Shown here: piece by piece, positions 35,321 through 48,090 of the stretch
Numbering within the stretch: position 1 is the first letter of the stretch
Layout of the letters: every line of letters begins with the position of its first letter
Origin: Euglena gracilis
Lineage: Eukaryota; Euglenida; Euglenophyceae; Euglenales
Length of the DNA stretch: 64,000 bases
Reading direction: 5' to 3'
NCBI GenBank assembly: GCA_039621445.1
Contig: CP154956.1
Coordinates: forward strand, 37,598,553-37,662,552
Notes under the pieces: generated by a model
What the model was told of the DNA's origin: nothing
The model's database searches: none
What the model saw: only the letters and a program-made list of their open reading frames with translations
Translations under genes and position numbers: made by a program

Positions 35321-37014
35321 CTTCCTTTCTTTGCTCAAGATTCGATATTTTTCCAGACGAATTTTAAATGGTTTTTGAGGTTATTTTTAAAGTTCTCTTA
35401 AAAAAGAGCAATGCCTGCCCACCACCAAGTTGTACAGCCCTGTCCTTGGGCAGTTTCAAACAGCAAGCATTTCGGGCCGAAATCGAATTCTGTCCTGCCA
35501 CATGAAGCGCGCCAGGACGATTGGAGTTTGTGTGAGACCGGCTTTTTTCTGTAAAGGACCATCCCTTAAGGATCGCCGTAAGCCCCTGGGCTTTGCTAAT
35601 TTTGACCCTGGGTCGGGCCTAGTTTCAACCCTGGGACCCCATTGGGGATGCTAGGAATCACAAAACAGCAGTTTGTACCATGTTTTTGGACGTTGCTGGG
35701 CATTGCTTTTTCAACCAAATGTGCAATGCCTCACTTTCTTTTGAGAGCTGAAGGAAATGGACAAGGAAGCACAGCTTCATGGCACGTATTCAAGTGTTCA
35801 GTTTAGACCAGTCATTGTTTGTTTCTTCAAGTTCACCATTTTTGCTGGATGGTTGCATGCTCCATCCATGATTTCCATTGAGATGGAATAAACAGAACAC
35901 ACCCAGTACACCCCTAGAAAACACAGGCCATTACAAGGACAGGGCCCAAGTACCTCCCTGTCACTGGAATGCACATGTTTTCACCAGCACTCCGAGGGAT
36001 TTTAGGTAACTCTTTTCGGCAGCCTCAAACTTCTCGGTCTCCCGGGGGTTACGGGAATCTCTGCAACCTATGGGTGGTGGGCAGGGGGTTGACCCCCCCC
36101 CCCATCCTGGTGGTAGGGGGGTGTCCAACCCCCCCACCAGGCCTTCCCGTCTTTCTGGGGGCGCCAATTTTTAGGTCAACATTTTTTTTCTTTTGACGCC
36201 GAACGAAGGGACGATTTTCTTTTAGCGGGTGCTCTGGTGTGTTGGGGGCTTGACCCCCCCACCAGGCTTTTTTTTTCCCGTACAGCCCTGGACAGCGTTT
36301 TACCATGGGAGGGGGGTCTGTTTGCTTCAACGCAAGCTAATGGGGTTTTTGTTGCTTTTTTTGATGGATGCTTATATTTCTTGGGGATAAGGTCAGGCTT
36401 GCATTTGTTGTTTAAAAGGGGATTAGGGTTTGGGTTTGGCCAGAATTTGGCAGTTAGACCGAAATCGGACCTTCCAGACATGGGGATACGGTTTGCAAGT
36501 GTATTTCCGGCAATTTCTGTCATTTGGAATTGTCTTTTGGAATGTTTTCGAAATGTTTCTGTCTTTTTTTCCAGACGCTGGGCGTCTTATTAGCTTCTGC
36601 CCCCAGCTCCTGGACATCCAATTCATTCCAATTTTCTGGTGTTTAAGGAGTGAAACGTTTTTTGCGCCCCCCATGATAACTCCCCCAAATGATAAACCCC
36701 CGCAGGATTACGGTAAAAGATAAGGTGGCTTCAGGAAATTTTAGGCCCAATGGCAAAAAAATGATAAAAATAAATATTTAAACCCATTCTGAATCCGAGC
36801 CCTATGGCCCTATCCCAACAAATATCAGAAACCCAACCTTGCACCTCGAGCAGATTTTGCTAATTTACCAGGTCAGTGGACCATACAAGCGAACCTGGCT
36901 CCTGTCAAACGTAGGAGTTGTTGAACTGGGGGGTTGGGGCAGTATTTCCAGGCTTCAGTTTTCCCTTCATCTCCCCAATGCCTATGCCTGCTCCCTCCCA
37001 TCGTTTTGTTGCAG

Positions 37015-40000
37015 AAGCGATTGAAAGCTCCGCCAACAGCCTCGTCACGCAGCAGCACACGTTGGAACAAATCGAGGAGCGCCTGGCTCAGATGGGCTAT
37101 TTGGTCCACCTTCGCAGCTTGGAGGCCATGGATGCGGGACAGGGGCATTTTGGGGGCAGACCATCGACTGTCGGGCAGTACGGGGGCCGTTGGGGTGTTA
37201 CTCTGCGGTGGATTTGTGGGGTTCTCACGTCTTTGTTTTTAGACCCATTTTGCCCCCAAATGCACACCCTGGGAGACAATCCTAGCAATCTCATGCATTT
37301 CAGTTATTGTAGATTCTCTGCAAATGCAGTATCCATCGCTCCCAATTGTGTCTCTTCCTGAGCACAGAACGTCTTTGATTTTGACCATTCAACCCAACTT
37401 TTCCACTGTCATTGAATTTTAAGCAACCCCTTAAGAAGATTGGCTGAAACTAACATCAAACAACGTTTTGGTGAAGTTTGGCGAGGGTTCATCACACTGT
37501 ATTGATATTAAATATAAACCAGAATAATAAAAACCATCGGTTTTAATGCCAGACTGGCTTCCAGCAGCTGGATGTTGAAACTTGTGTTCATGACTCTGCT
37601 GGAGTTCCTTTGATTTTTTCATCATTTTGCTGAGCTTGCGGCAGCTTTGTTGTGGTCAAAGGTTGTGGGGGGAGATAAAGATGGTATAATGTATAACATT
37701 TTTTTATGATACATTGTATATAATATATAATGTATATAATTTCAGCAGATGCCGAGGTCCAAAATCCGCATAAATTCAATCTATGACAGTGAGGCTGATT
37801 TCCGCGACCCTTTTTTCTTGACACTTCAACCGCCCACCTCGGTCTTCTTCCTTGGCAACTCCACGGTGCCCTTCGCTGAGCGGCGCACGCCTCCAAGAAC
37901 CGCGGTTTCGTCAAGCAGCTGGACTTCCCAGACCTGCCAAACGTCCCCATGCTGGACGACCTGCACGGGCAGCCGTCCACCCAACTGATCAGCCCCCGCG
38001 CCTGTATGAGGTCCGAGGAGAGCCTCTTCAGCCCCATCAACATGCAGATCGTCCCATCTCCCCCGCCGTCTGACGTCTTTGTCTTTGGCAACACTCCGAG
38101 GTTTGGCTGTTGCTTCGTTTGGCACCTGCAGTTGTTTTCCCACGAGCGTCAGCAGGAATTCTCAAGGACCTGTTTCTTTTGCGAAAATATTGTACAGGTA
38201 TTGTTCCAAACAAGTGGACAATTTTGCATCCTCTTCTTTCGCTGACATTTCTTCATTCAAAACTGTGACCCACCGCAAGCTGAGCACACGTGGGAAACGC
38301 TGCGGCTGCTTTGCCCACCGCCATGGCCGCCAAAACCAACTCCAAACCTCCAGAAACTCTGAAGACTGAATTCAGAACCGGCCAGTCCGCGCATTTCGGT
38401 TCGCCTCCCATTCCTTCGGGGCCGCGGCGTCCCCTCCTCGCCCTCCTCCAGGACGGGCTCCCCCCGCAGCCTGGCCGGCAGCCCCCTCATGTCGGTGCAG
38501 CCCAGCTTCGAGGCCCAGCTCCAGCTGCAGTACGCCGACGGCCTCGCCCTCCCGGCCGCCCTGCCGTCCGGCAGCCTGCTGCACATGCCGTGCGTCCCGC
38601 CGCAGGCCGCGGTGGAGACCTGCACGCTGGCCATGATGGTCCAGCCGCCGGAGGACCCATTGGAGCCGACGGACAAGCCCCCATGGAGCGACTGGGGGTG
38701 GCTGGGGGTGACTGGGTTTGAAGAGCCCCAAGGTGGGGTCCCTGACTGCAGATTCCGTTCCGTTCCGTTGTGCGGTGTGACTTCTGTGGGTTCCGTGACT
38801 GCGTTCAGGGATTCTGGATGGCCATGGGTGCATGCCTACGAGTAGCAACAGCGGCCTCAAAGGCGTCCCAAGCTCCGACCTCCGGCCCGACCGCCCCGCA
38901 TTGTGTGGGGCTGTGGGTGGGAGATGGGAGAGGAGGTTTATGGGATTGCCGCACTGGACATCGTTTCAGATCGCGTTCGTTTCTGTGTGGTCGGCGGGTT
39001 GATGTCATGCAACGTGGGGTGTGAACAGCTCGAACCCCAGCCCCACGGGCCAGGGATGCTAAGGAAGGGGTGGAAGGGCATTTTCCCCACCTATATGCGA
39101 GGTGACGGAGGGATGTTTGTTTGCCTTTTTGTCTACCATATTGTGATTTAGCTCGGGGGGGTGACCGCCATGGAAGTCCTTGTCCCCGGCTTCCCATGCA
39201 GCCCTGTTACTGGCTCACTCCAACCAGTTCCACGGCGCTTTACTCGACCCACCAGTCCAGAGAGCTGGAACCCAATGTCAAAGCGATGGCCAACGCAGCT
39301 GCTAAACGACCTGGATTTGGACTGTCGTGTGCCCTCTCTCGTGCTGACTGTCCCGGAGGCTGTGCAAAGGTGTGCCTGTGCAGGTTGTATGGCAGTTGCC
39401 TTAGTAGTGGTGTTGAATGGGGTCGATGATGCAAGGTTGTGAAAATTAACGTGGAAAAATCATCAACGAGCAAAGTCTATTAATATCCCCGGCAAAGTGC
39501 ATCCCTTGTGCCAGACAGAGACTGTGAAATATCTCCTTCTTCAAATGTTTTTCTCAGAGGCGGCTGGGAAGACATGCGAAGGCATGTGACAGGGTGAGGC
39601 ACAATTGCAGCTCCCCCACAACGGCACGGCAATGGAATTTTCAGTCATTTTCTTTTCGCTTCCTCTGGTGGTTGAGGTTTTTTAGCCCCCGATGTGAAGA
39701 GGCTCTACATGTGTACATTGGGTCACAAAAGCGTGGTAGCAGCTGTCATTCCCTCTCCTCAACATACAAAATGTTAGTTTCGATAGATCATTTTTTTGAT
39801 GAAGTGTATTTGGCCACTGAACTCAGACACCAGGAGGGGGACTTTGATTAAACGAGAGTGAGGCCAGGTATTTTTGGGGAAGAGGTTTTTTTTCCAAAAT
39901 AAGATTTTTTTCCAAAATATGTTTTTTAGGACATTTGTAAGGTTTTTTAAGGCCCTCTGTATTTCCATCCCCCCCACCAACAGGCGGCCGGCCACAAAGG

Positions 40001-40446
40001 CAGGGTCCAAGCAATGCCTGTCTCTAGAAGGGCATTCCGCTCCCAGCTGGACAATGGGATTCCCAACAGGAGCGGGACACCACTGAACCCAATGCGAACC
40101 CTCCCCGTTTCTCGAAATTGTTGCGGGGGATGTCGTTCAGGTGGCGTCATGGGTGCGGCCGCGTTGCAGGAACGACTCCGACCCCCTGTCGGAGACGCTG
40201 AGCGAGAGCATCCGGAACTGCCTCAACATCGAGATGTTGATGTCGGTGGACATCACCATCGGGGGCGCCCGGGTCGTCTCCACCGTCAGCGAGGGGAGTC
40301 TGTCGGATCTGGCGGAGCTGCCCTCTCCCCCGGCGCAGGACCCGGCCGCGCAGAAGGAAGCCCTCGCAGAGGCCCTCGTGTGCAACCCCCCATTTAAGCG
40401 CGCTGTGCCCAAATCAGCATCACCCCTGAGAGTCAAAAAAAAGTGA
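37015..40446 (+). CDS. Unknown multi-exon protein with basic C-terminal tail
   Basis: I do not recognise this gene. Exons: about 37015-37186 (AIESSANSLVTQQHTLEQI, a polar, helix-prone and possibly coiled-coil stretch), about 37881-38100 (FPDLPNVPMLDDLHGQPST ... SDVFVFGNTPR), 38452 to about 38700 (Pro/Leu/Gln-rich, SPRSLAGSPLMSVQP), 39202-39385 or so (SPESWNPMSKRWPTQLLNDL), 40170-40446 (NDSDPLSETLSESIRNCLNI, acidic/Ser stretches, then tail PFKRAVPKSASPLRVKKK and stop TGA 40444-40446). The 38100/38452 junction and the junction into 40170 both restore an Arg codon (AG|G), which supports one transcript. The start codon and any exons before 37015 are not identified. Low-complexity SP-rich segments and a nuclear-localisation-like Lys/Arg tail would fit a regulatory protein, but that is inference only. 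Confidence 0.55.
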
Positions 40447-41053
40447 AGTCCAACAAATACTCACCTCCCAAAAAAGCCACTTTGCGCTGAACCGTTTTCG
40501 GGTGGTGCCCAAATATTTCTCATACTCCTGTTCCTGAGGATCGGAAATTATGGTCCAATAATGTGCGCACCCTGCACACTTTATCAGGGGGGGGGTTGCT
40601 GCGTTGGGCATCCATGTGACTCAGTTTGTGGGAAGTGTACATTGCAAGACTCTTCAGAGCAAGGGGTTATGTTTTGTGCCGTTGCCCCGAAGTTTATTCT
40701 TGTGGACCTATTGCTCGTGTCTGCACCCCCTTGGGAAGGCTTGGCATTGATATTTTGAGTGGAGCTTTTCTTGGTAGACCTTGCAGGCTGGTTCTCCTGT
40801 GGGATCTTTGTGAGCATTTCATTGTTTGTGTTTATTCTCTTACGGTTTTCCAGAGTTCAAGCAGGTTGGTGTGAATGCTGTATCTGGCTGAGTCTGCTGC
40901 ATACCGTTTCTGTGGGTTCCCAAACACACAGGTCCAAAACTGGATGGAATGTGCATTTCAAGAATTTCAAGGATTTTCAAGGAAGGTCGGTTCAGAAATG
41001 CCTCCTGCACTGTATGCAAGCGGAGACGCTCACCTGCAAATCATGTGCATGTG

Positions 41054-41073
41054 CATATATGTATATACATACA

Positions 41074-41109
<36 letters not shown>

Positions 41110-41118
41110 TATATATAT
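41054..41118. repeat. CATA/TA microsatellite
   Basis: (CATA)n followed by (TA)n. Confidence 0.95.
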
Positions 41119-41138
41119 TATATGTATATGAATTATAT

Positions 41139-41166
41139 GTGAAGATGTAAGTGTGATCAGAAATAC

Positions 41167-41202
<36 letters not shown>

Positions 41203-41222
41203 GATCACATTTACGTCTTCAC
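41139..41222. repeat. Inverted repeat around a TA core
   Basis: GTGAAGATGTAAGTGTGATC and GATCACATTTACGTCTTCAC pair with three mismatches around a (TA)n core. Confidence 0.85.
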
Positions 41223-41287
41223 CTGCTTTGTTGACTATTATTAGTATTTGTTATTATTATTTTTGATTATTGATTAGCATTTGCACA

Positions 41288-41570
41288 CAGATTTTTGAAG
41301 TTTCGTGACCTGAGGGGGAAGGTCATGAAACTCTCACAAAACCGAGGGGGTGGGTGGTTGGGTCCCAACCGAGCTCCCCCCTCCCCGGGCCGAGTGGCTG
41401 CCCCACTGGAGGCGGGGTTTCATGTACTTTCGGCGCAAAGCTCCGAAATTTTTTTGGGCCCCAAAATTGACATCCCAAAAGTGGGTCCCCCGAGCCCCCC
41501 CCCCCCAGGGGGGCTGGGGGTGGGTGGGTGGGTGGGTCCGGACCCCTCCAGGTTCTTAAAAAAGCCTCTG
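41288..41570. mobile_element. hAT-like element, TTTTTTAAG family, copy 3
   Basis: Left CAGATTTTTGAAG, right CTTAAAAAAGCCTCTG. The interior has the family's CTTTCGGCGC and GGTGGGTGGGTGGGTCCGG blocks. Flanks TTTGCACA and TCTGCAGA agree at 6 of 8, so this is an older or eroded copy. Confidence 0.6.
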
Positions 41571-42314
41571 TCTGCAGAGATTAAATTCTTCCGCAACTCA
41601 AAACCACCCTATTAAACCCCCAAATATAATCCCCCCCAAATTCAAAACTCCCCAAATATAACCCCCCCCTGAAAAAATCCCGCCCGAATATAAAACCCCC
41701 CTCCGGCGCGAAGCACCGGAAGGAAAAAAATTCGACAAAATCTCGCCTGAAATTGTGATTATTGTTTGCGGATTTGGGAGCAATTTTTACCAAAAGCGTA
41801 TGAAAATTGCTCCTTCGCTCGAAAAGTGAAATTTCTGGACCCCCAAGGGTGGGCATATTTGTGATTTTGGACCGAAAAAGTGACTATTGGATCCCGCCAG
41901 GAAGTTGATTTTTCCAACCGAATCTACCCCCCCCCCTAAATATAAATCCCCCCGTGGAAGTCTTGAAATTTCCGCCCAAATAAAAAACCGGGGGGGGGGT
42001 TATTTTTGGGGGGGTTTACCCTATTGGATCAGTTTGACAATTCGACCACAAGGGTGGAGCTTATAAGTCGAAGTGGAAAGGTCATGCGTCGCGGTGTGTA
42101 CCCAGAATGGTCACAACTGTCGGGGTTTGGTGGTTACTGGTCCCAGGAGGGGGTTAGAAGATGTGGGGGGTGAACGGGGAACTGGGAGGCGATTCGGGGG
42201 GGGGGGTCATCCGTCAAGTCATTCATTTCCCAATTGAAAGGTGGTTTGAATTTTTTTGGGGGCTGCCGGATGTTTCTGGAATGTGTTCTCAACCCCCCCC
42301 CCCCTGCTGTGCAG

Positions 42315-45300
42315 CGGGAGGTGGAGCTGGACACGGCCATCCTGAATTGGTGCAATTTCCAAATGACCTCTGGTGGTGCGGAGGCTGCGTTCACTGACCT
42401 CAAGTCCGACATCCAAGCAGGTGCGTCTTGCACTTGTTCAGCCGTCCGTGTGAAGTGGCGTATTGTTGTCTCACAGTAAGTGAACAGGTGGGGGTGGCTG
42501 GATGTTGGTGTAAGGGGGCGCGTTGATTTTCGGGTGTGTGCATCACGTTCATATACATCGGAGAAAAGTATGAGTGATAGGCAGCAAAATTGGCTGCAAG
42601 GGTTGCCACTGAGCATTGGAAGGGACATTGTGGTCCCATTAAGAAGATTTCCTGAATTGTTTTGCAAAACTAAAATACCCATCCTGCGGGATACATGTTG
42701 ACCAGTGTCCTCGACCAGCTTGTTTATTTGGTTTGCCTGGGAGCAGGGGGTTCGGCTGGTTCGGGTTCAAGTTGGGGTATCACTTAGAAGTAAGAGCGAA
42801 GCCCAGTGTAATTCCCCCCCCGACGCCCCTTCCCTGCTCCCCCTCGGGGTAGCAATAATAGCTATGATTTGTGTTGTATTTTTTGAAGTATCTCGAAGAT
42901 GACTATCTGGTGGCCACACAGCCAGCCCCTGGGCTTCTGTCCCGGCCCCCATATGAGCCAGTTGTGTGCCTGGCCCAAAATACGTTTTGGCCCATTTTCG
43001 GAACGCTGTTATTCTTCGTTTTCCTAAGTTTGTCTGTTTATTGTTTTATTTATATTTTGTTTGTGTTTTTGTCTTTGGACAGAGTAGTCTACTGGTTGCT
43101 TTTGATTGTCCCCAGCAAGGGCGCCACTTAAGCTGAAGTGGGCCCCCTCCCCCAGGGATGTCCAACCAGCCAGCAGCATTTTTCCAGCCAGCAGCCTTTT
43201 TCCAGCCCCCCTACTGGTGAGTTGTTTTCCAGTCGCCCGAAGGGCCATTGGAGGGTAACAGATTTTGGGCTTTCGGGGTTCGAGGATGGCCCAAAAATGG
43301 GGGAAAATTGGTTGTATTTGGGCCAGGTAGGACAAATCTTGGGTCAAAAAAAATCAAGTTTTTGCATAATTAACAGTTCTGGGGGCATTCTTGGAGTTTC
43401 GATTTTTTTGGGGGGAACTCGATCCCCGGGCAGGCCGAGGGGACCCCATGGGGGGTGGGGGTAAGCCAGCAGCGTTTTTCTAGCCAGGCCAAATTTTCCA
43501 GCATCTGAAGTCGAAAATCCCCCCAAGGTCATTAAGCGACCCCCACTGTCATCATCCACTGTCATTGGCAAGCATTGCCAAGTTGTTTGGAAGGGGGAGG
43601 CAACTAAATAGCACATTTTCCTCTTTCACTGTACCCAGCTCGGGTCATATGTAAGTTACTTTTTTTGAGGGGGTTATACGTCACCTCCTCGTTTTGCAGG
43701 AGCGAAGCTCATCCAGTTGCTGCATATGCTTTTTCCTGAATTGGCTGTGCCTGAGTACCATCAGGACCCAAAAACTGGGGCACAGGTGACTGATCGTGTT
43801 CAACAATCCTGCTCCAGAATTAATTCAAAGTTTTGGCAAGAGGGTCAGAGTTATTTGTGTTGTTTGGGTTGTTTTTTTATTTTACCAACGAGATATTCTG
43901 AATCCATTGCATCATAAAGGACAGTCCTGTCACCAACACAACAATGCTGCCCAGCCCATCCACGCCAAAAGCAGGAGGTCGTTTCCAAGTCTCATTTCGA
44001 CCTGCATTTATTTCCACCGACCCAAACCAACACGTATTCGCCAAACCATTGAAGTACACGTTGCAGAACCCAGCAGTTGGTTTCACTCCACTCATGTGCT
44101 CCGGCTGGTCCACGCCGTATGCCAGCGGTACGGTGCCTTTTTTTTGGCCTGCAGTGGCGGACCAACGTGACGGCAGCCTTCGGCATGCTGCGTCGCGTGC
44201 GTGCCCTGCGGCCCCACCTGCTGGTGAACCATATCGTGCTGGGCAAACGCCGGGCCATCCTGGACTTCTGCTGGGACGTTGTGGAGGCCACCCTGAGCCT
44301 CCGCCTTTGGCGCCGCATCGGGTGTCCCGATGTGGGTGGTGTTGTCTCTGATGAGTTGCACGTGCATGAGCTTGCCTGTGTGTCCGTGCGATTTAATCCA
44401 ACCCACTGCTTTCTAGCTTGGAGAGGAAGCTTTCCACCTGTGTCAAATTTGGTCGAACTTTGAATACGGGTTATTTGAAGCCCTGGCCGGCCCAACGTCA
44501 TCCATGTGGTATTCTCTGCCCTCCCCCCATCTGTGCCAAACACATAACCCCTTCCCACCCCGGTAGGATTGCCCCCGACGACACCGCGACGGAGGGCCTC
44601 GTCGGCCTCAACCGCGGCGAGCTGCTCTGCTGGCTCCAGGCGCTGACGGAGCGCTGCAACGTCTGCCTCTCGGACTTCAGCGGCAGCTGGGCGGACGGCA
44701 CCGCCCTGTTGGCCGTCGTGGACCGGCTCGACCCCGCCGCCGGCCACTGGGCCACGCTGGCGGCCTTATCGCCGGAGGAGCGAACCGTGGCCTGCATGGA
44801 GGTCCCACCCCCCTCCCTCCCTCCTGGGAAGGCACACACAACCGTTGGATTTCACAGGAGTTTCAAATGTCACACTGGGCGATAGGATGATGCCAGGAAT
44901 CGCCACGCACTGAAAAGACCACAGCGGTGGTGTTTTTCTCCACATGTGTTTCCCTTGGACCCTCTGCCAGGGTTTCGAACGGCAAATATCGCCAGTAGTT
45001 GCAAACAGCATTTTATTTACCCCCCCCCCAAAAAATACTCAACCCCCTGATTTCTCGAAGTCAGGGTCCAGGGGTTTATTGTTGGGGGGGGGTTCTATTT
45101 CGTCAAAATTGAATTCAAAATCGACCCAAATTACCTCGCCGGGCTTTACAGTTGTTTTTTTTGGCTTTTTTTGCAATTGATGCTCTGTCTGTTTTTCGAA
45201 TTTTTTTCTGAATCAATTTCATACATTTTGCCGTTTTACAATGAACCTTCTGACTCCCCCTTTTCTTCATTTTCCCAGCTGTCGGAGGGGTATTATTTTG

Positions 45301-48090
45301 TTGCTGAGTTTATTGTTTGGGTGTTATTATTATTATTATTGTTGTCTATTTTATTTGGCTTAAGTGCCAAACTGGCACCCCCCCCCCCCTGAAATTCAGG
45401 GGGTATTACTTTGGATCTTGTGGTTTTATTTTTTGAACGAAGTGTCTTCGACATTATTAGTGCCTTCAGCATTTCTTTTTAACAAAAGTCTTCAGCATTC
45501 GTTGTAGTGGAAGATGCCAATGCTGGGTTCTCTTTAGTTGTCAAAGGCTGATAAAGGTGTGCTGCCTTATCTGAATTTGCACACCTTGGACCTTGGATGG
45601 CAGTTCCATCCGGCAACCTTGTGCAGGTCGCTGAACGGGTTTTTTCGGTCCCAAAGCTAGTGGAGGCTGCTCAACTCATCCGCGGAGCAGAGAATGCCGT
45701 CATCCTTTATGTCAGCGGTGTGTATCTGTATACCTTTCACCTGAGCCCAACCATGCCCACCAACGACAAACCCCACCACCAAGCACCCATGCCGACCGCA
45801 GCCGACCGCGGCCGACCGCGGGTTTCAGGACTGTCATAGGTGGGTTGCTGACGCGCAACTTTTTTCTAATTGATGCCAATTTTTCAGTGAGAATGAGGAA
45901 TTAGGCTCATTTTTATCCCAGATTTTGAGATTTTTCTGGCTCATCTGGCTCATGTTGTCACTTTTGGCCACTTTTAGCCACTTTTGGCCATTTTAGGTCG
46001 CTTTTTTTTCCTGGAGTCGCAAAAACAGTGGCCAAAACAGCTTTTCTTTGGCCTCTTTTGCCCACTTTTGGCCATTTTAACCATTTTTGGCCACTTTTAG
46101 GCTATTTTAGGTCACGTTTGGCTGCTCTTGATGTCAAAAGCAACATTTAGACATTTAAAGTGGCCTGAAAGTGGCCAGAAGTGGGTAAAAATGGCCAAAA
46201 GCAGAGAAAAGTGGGCAAAAGAGGCCAAAAGTGGTCAAAAGAGGTCAAAGAAAAGCAAAAGCTGTCCAAAAGCAGCCAAAACACAGCAAAAACTGGGCAA
46301 AAAACAACAAAAGTGACCAAAAGAAAGTGATATATGCTCATTTATTGTTGGCCTGCCCCCCACCTACGGCCGACTGTTTTGCCAACCGCAACCGACCGCG
46401 GCCGACCGCGGGCTAAAATTTGGAATCTGTCATAGGTGTTTGCCCACCACCAAGCCACCCATCCATCTATTCGCCCACCCACCCACCCACCCGCCCATCC
46501 GTATGTACACAGTGTGGCTACAGAATATTATGTTCTGATAGTGCTTGGGATGATTAATACCTGCAATGTCTGTATTTTCTTCGAGTTTTGTTCAAATTCT
46601 GCAACTTCACAAATTCCCCACAATTGTTTTTTTTGCAATTTTCCCCTGTGAAATAAGTCAAAAGAAACCGTTGATTGATTTAAGGCTGTGCAACTGCTTC
46701 CGTCACATGCCTCTTCTTTGCCCTGTAGGAAGGAAGTTGGATGTTATCGACCTTTTTGGACCTACATTAAGTTCCAAAAAAAAACATGAATTTCGTACTT
46801 TTGGAAATTTGCCGGTTCCAAAAATGCCCATTTTTTTGGCCAAAGTTTTAGCAAAGTTTAAAAGTACAGACAGAAGAACAAGAGCTTTGTCTCAGGGAAA
46901 ATTTTGTCTAAATGTTTTAAAATTACTCAATTATTTTCCTCTTTGAGATCTCACTTTTTGTTGTTTTTGTCGTTGTTTGTTTGTTTTTGTTTGTTTTTGT
47001 TGTTGTTTTTTTGAACGTTTGTGCATTTTTTTCTCTTTTCTTCCTCCTTTTTTAGGTATTTGACATTTTTGGTTTTTTTCTCTTTCCAGCCGAAGTAACC
47101 AGTTTCATTTGCTTTTCTTTGTGACTTTCTTGGGGCAACATTGCAATTTCAAATTTGCAGTTCCTCCTCATTTTTATGCACTCACCTGGACACATTTTGC
47201 ACAAGTGCCATCCCCCTCTTACCTCGGCAATGCAAAACATTTAGGTGCTTTTACCTTAGGCATTCCCAGTACATTGGACCGTAATTGATTTCAGGCACAA
47301 CCTTCATGTTAGAACATGAATCCCATACACAGAAACAGAATTTGGTCAATGAATTAGGAATTGGTCCAATGGCACTGGGAGGGAGGAACCAAAAACCTGA
47401 CCATACCTGAAGGTTAAACCTTTCGAACTCTGAACAAAAACCCCAATTTTTTTTACTCAAAGAGGTTCACCATCCACAGAGCATGAGTGTGTGATCCAGG
47501 GGTTTTCTTAAGCCGGAGGGTACCCTATCCCCCAGAGGGGGGGGGTCCAGCCAGCCAGCAGCTCAAATCCAGCCAGCAGCCCAAATTCGGGCTGGGAACC
47601 CCCCCGGGGGGGGGGGGTCGAGTGAAATAAAGTTGGGTCCAGCCCGGCCGGAGGCCGGGCAAGCCAGCCGAAGGCCGGGCCAGCCGGCCGCAGGTTGGCC
47701 AGCCAACTGGGCTGCCCAGCTCACTTATCCCTGCGTTTTCCCCCCTCATCACAGCTTCCTCCATCACAGCCCCCCAGCCTTGATCTAGCTCCATCCATTA
47801 AAATGTCGAGAAGGCAAAAATGTTTCAAAAAATTTGTTTTTCACCGACCCAGCCCAGCCCAGCCCCCTCCAGCCCCGGACCCCCCCTCCCCCCCCCCCTA
47901 TACCCCCGGGGGGTCCAGCCAACAGCTCGTTTCCAGCCAGCAGCCTTTTTGGCAGCCGGAGGCTGGACCCCCCCCCGGGGGGGTCCTTAAGAAAACCCCT
48001 GGTGTGACCTTGGAGGGGGGGAGACTCTTCAGGTGGTCTTTGTTCGTCGCCTGCGTCGCAGAACTGATCCTCGCCGCCCAGCGCCCCTGA
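42315..48090 (+). CDS. Tandem calponin-homology (CH1-CH2) actin-binding protein
   Basis: Predicted F-actin-binding protein with the CH1-CH2 arrangement of alpha-actinin, filamin and plastin. Exons: 42315-42420 (LNWCNFQMTSGG, start of CH1), 43700-43795 (GAKLIQLLHMLFPELAVPEY), 44155-44321 (LLVNHIVLGKRRAILDFCWD, end of CH1), 44567-44801 (LLCWLQALTERCNVCLSDFS ... SWADGTALLAVVD, core of CH2), 45627-45717 (VAERVFSVPKLVEAAQLIRG ... AVILYVS), 48062-48090 (E-LILAAQRP, stop TGA 48088-48090). Phases agree at each junction: 1/1, 0/0, 2/2 (using donor GG|GTGTCC), 0/0 and 1/1. The protein stops just after CH2, with no spectrin repeats or EF-hands, so it is far shorter than alpha-actinin. The N-terminal exon with its start codon was not found, so residues before CH1 are missing. 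The last intron (2.3 kb) holds a hAT-like element that ends 60 bp before the final acceptor. Confidence 0.82.
45718..48061 (+). other. Last intron of the CH-domain gene
   Basis: Runs from donor G|GTGTGT to acceptor CTGCGTCGCAG. Holds two CCGACCGCGGCCGACCGCGG segments (45798-45823, 46389-46412) that bracket a CCACTTTTGGCCA-rich foldback (45950-46320), and the hAT-like element 47497-48001. Confidence 0.7.
47497..48001. mobile_element. hAT-like element, TTTCTTAAG family
   Basis: 505 bp with ends CAGGGGTTTTCTTAAG and CTTAAGAAAACCCCTG (exact complements). Flanks GTGTGATC (47489-47496) and GTGTGACC (48002-48009) match at 7 of 8. Its right end is 60 bp from the final CH-gene exon. Confidence 0.92.

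Larger units (their letters stand above)
29708..37014. other. 7.3-kb repeat-rich gap between the Ctr gene and the unknown gene
   Basis: I see no convincing exon. Contents include GGGCGGTCC foldbacks, a composite element region (32949-34200), a (TTG)n run at about 34699-34720, a hAT-like element (35047-35320) and CCCCACCAGGC-type repeats at 36060-36290. First exons or promoters of the next gene may lie near its right end but are not identifiable. Confidence 0.6.
40447..42314. other. Gap before the CH-domain gene
   Basis: No exon recognised. Contains TA/CATA microsatellites, a short palindrome (41139-41222), a hAT-like element (41288-41570) and CCCCCAAATATAA-type repeats (41610-41700). The missing first exon of the CH gene should lie here or just upstream. 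Confidence 0.5.
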
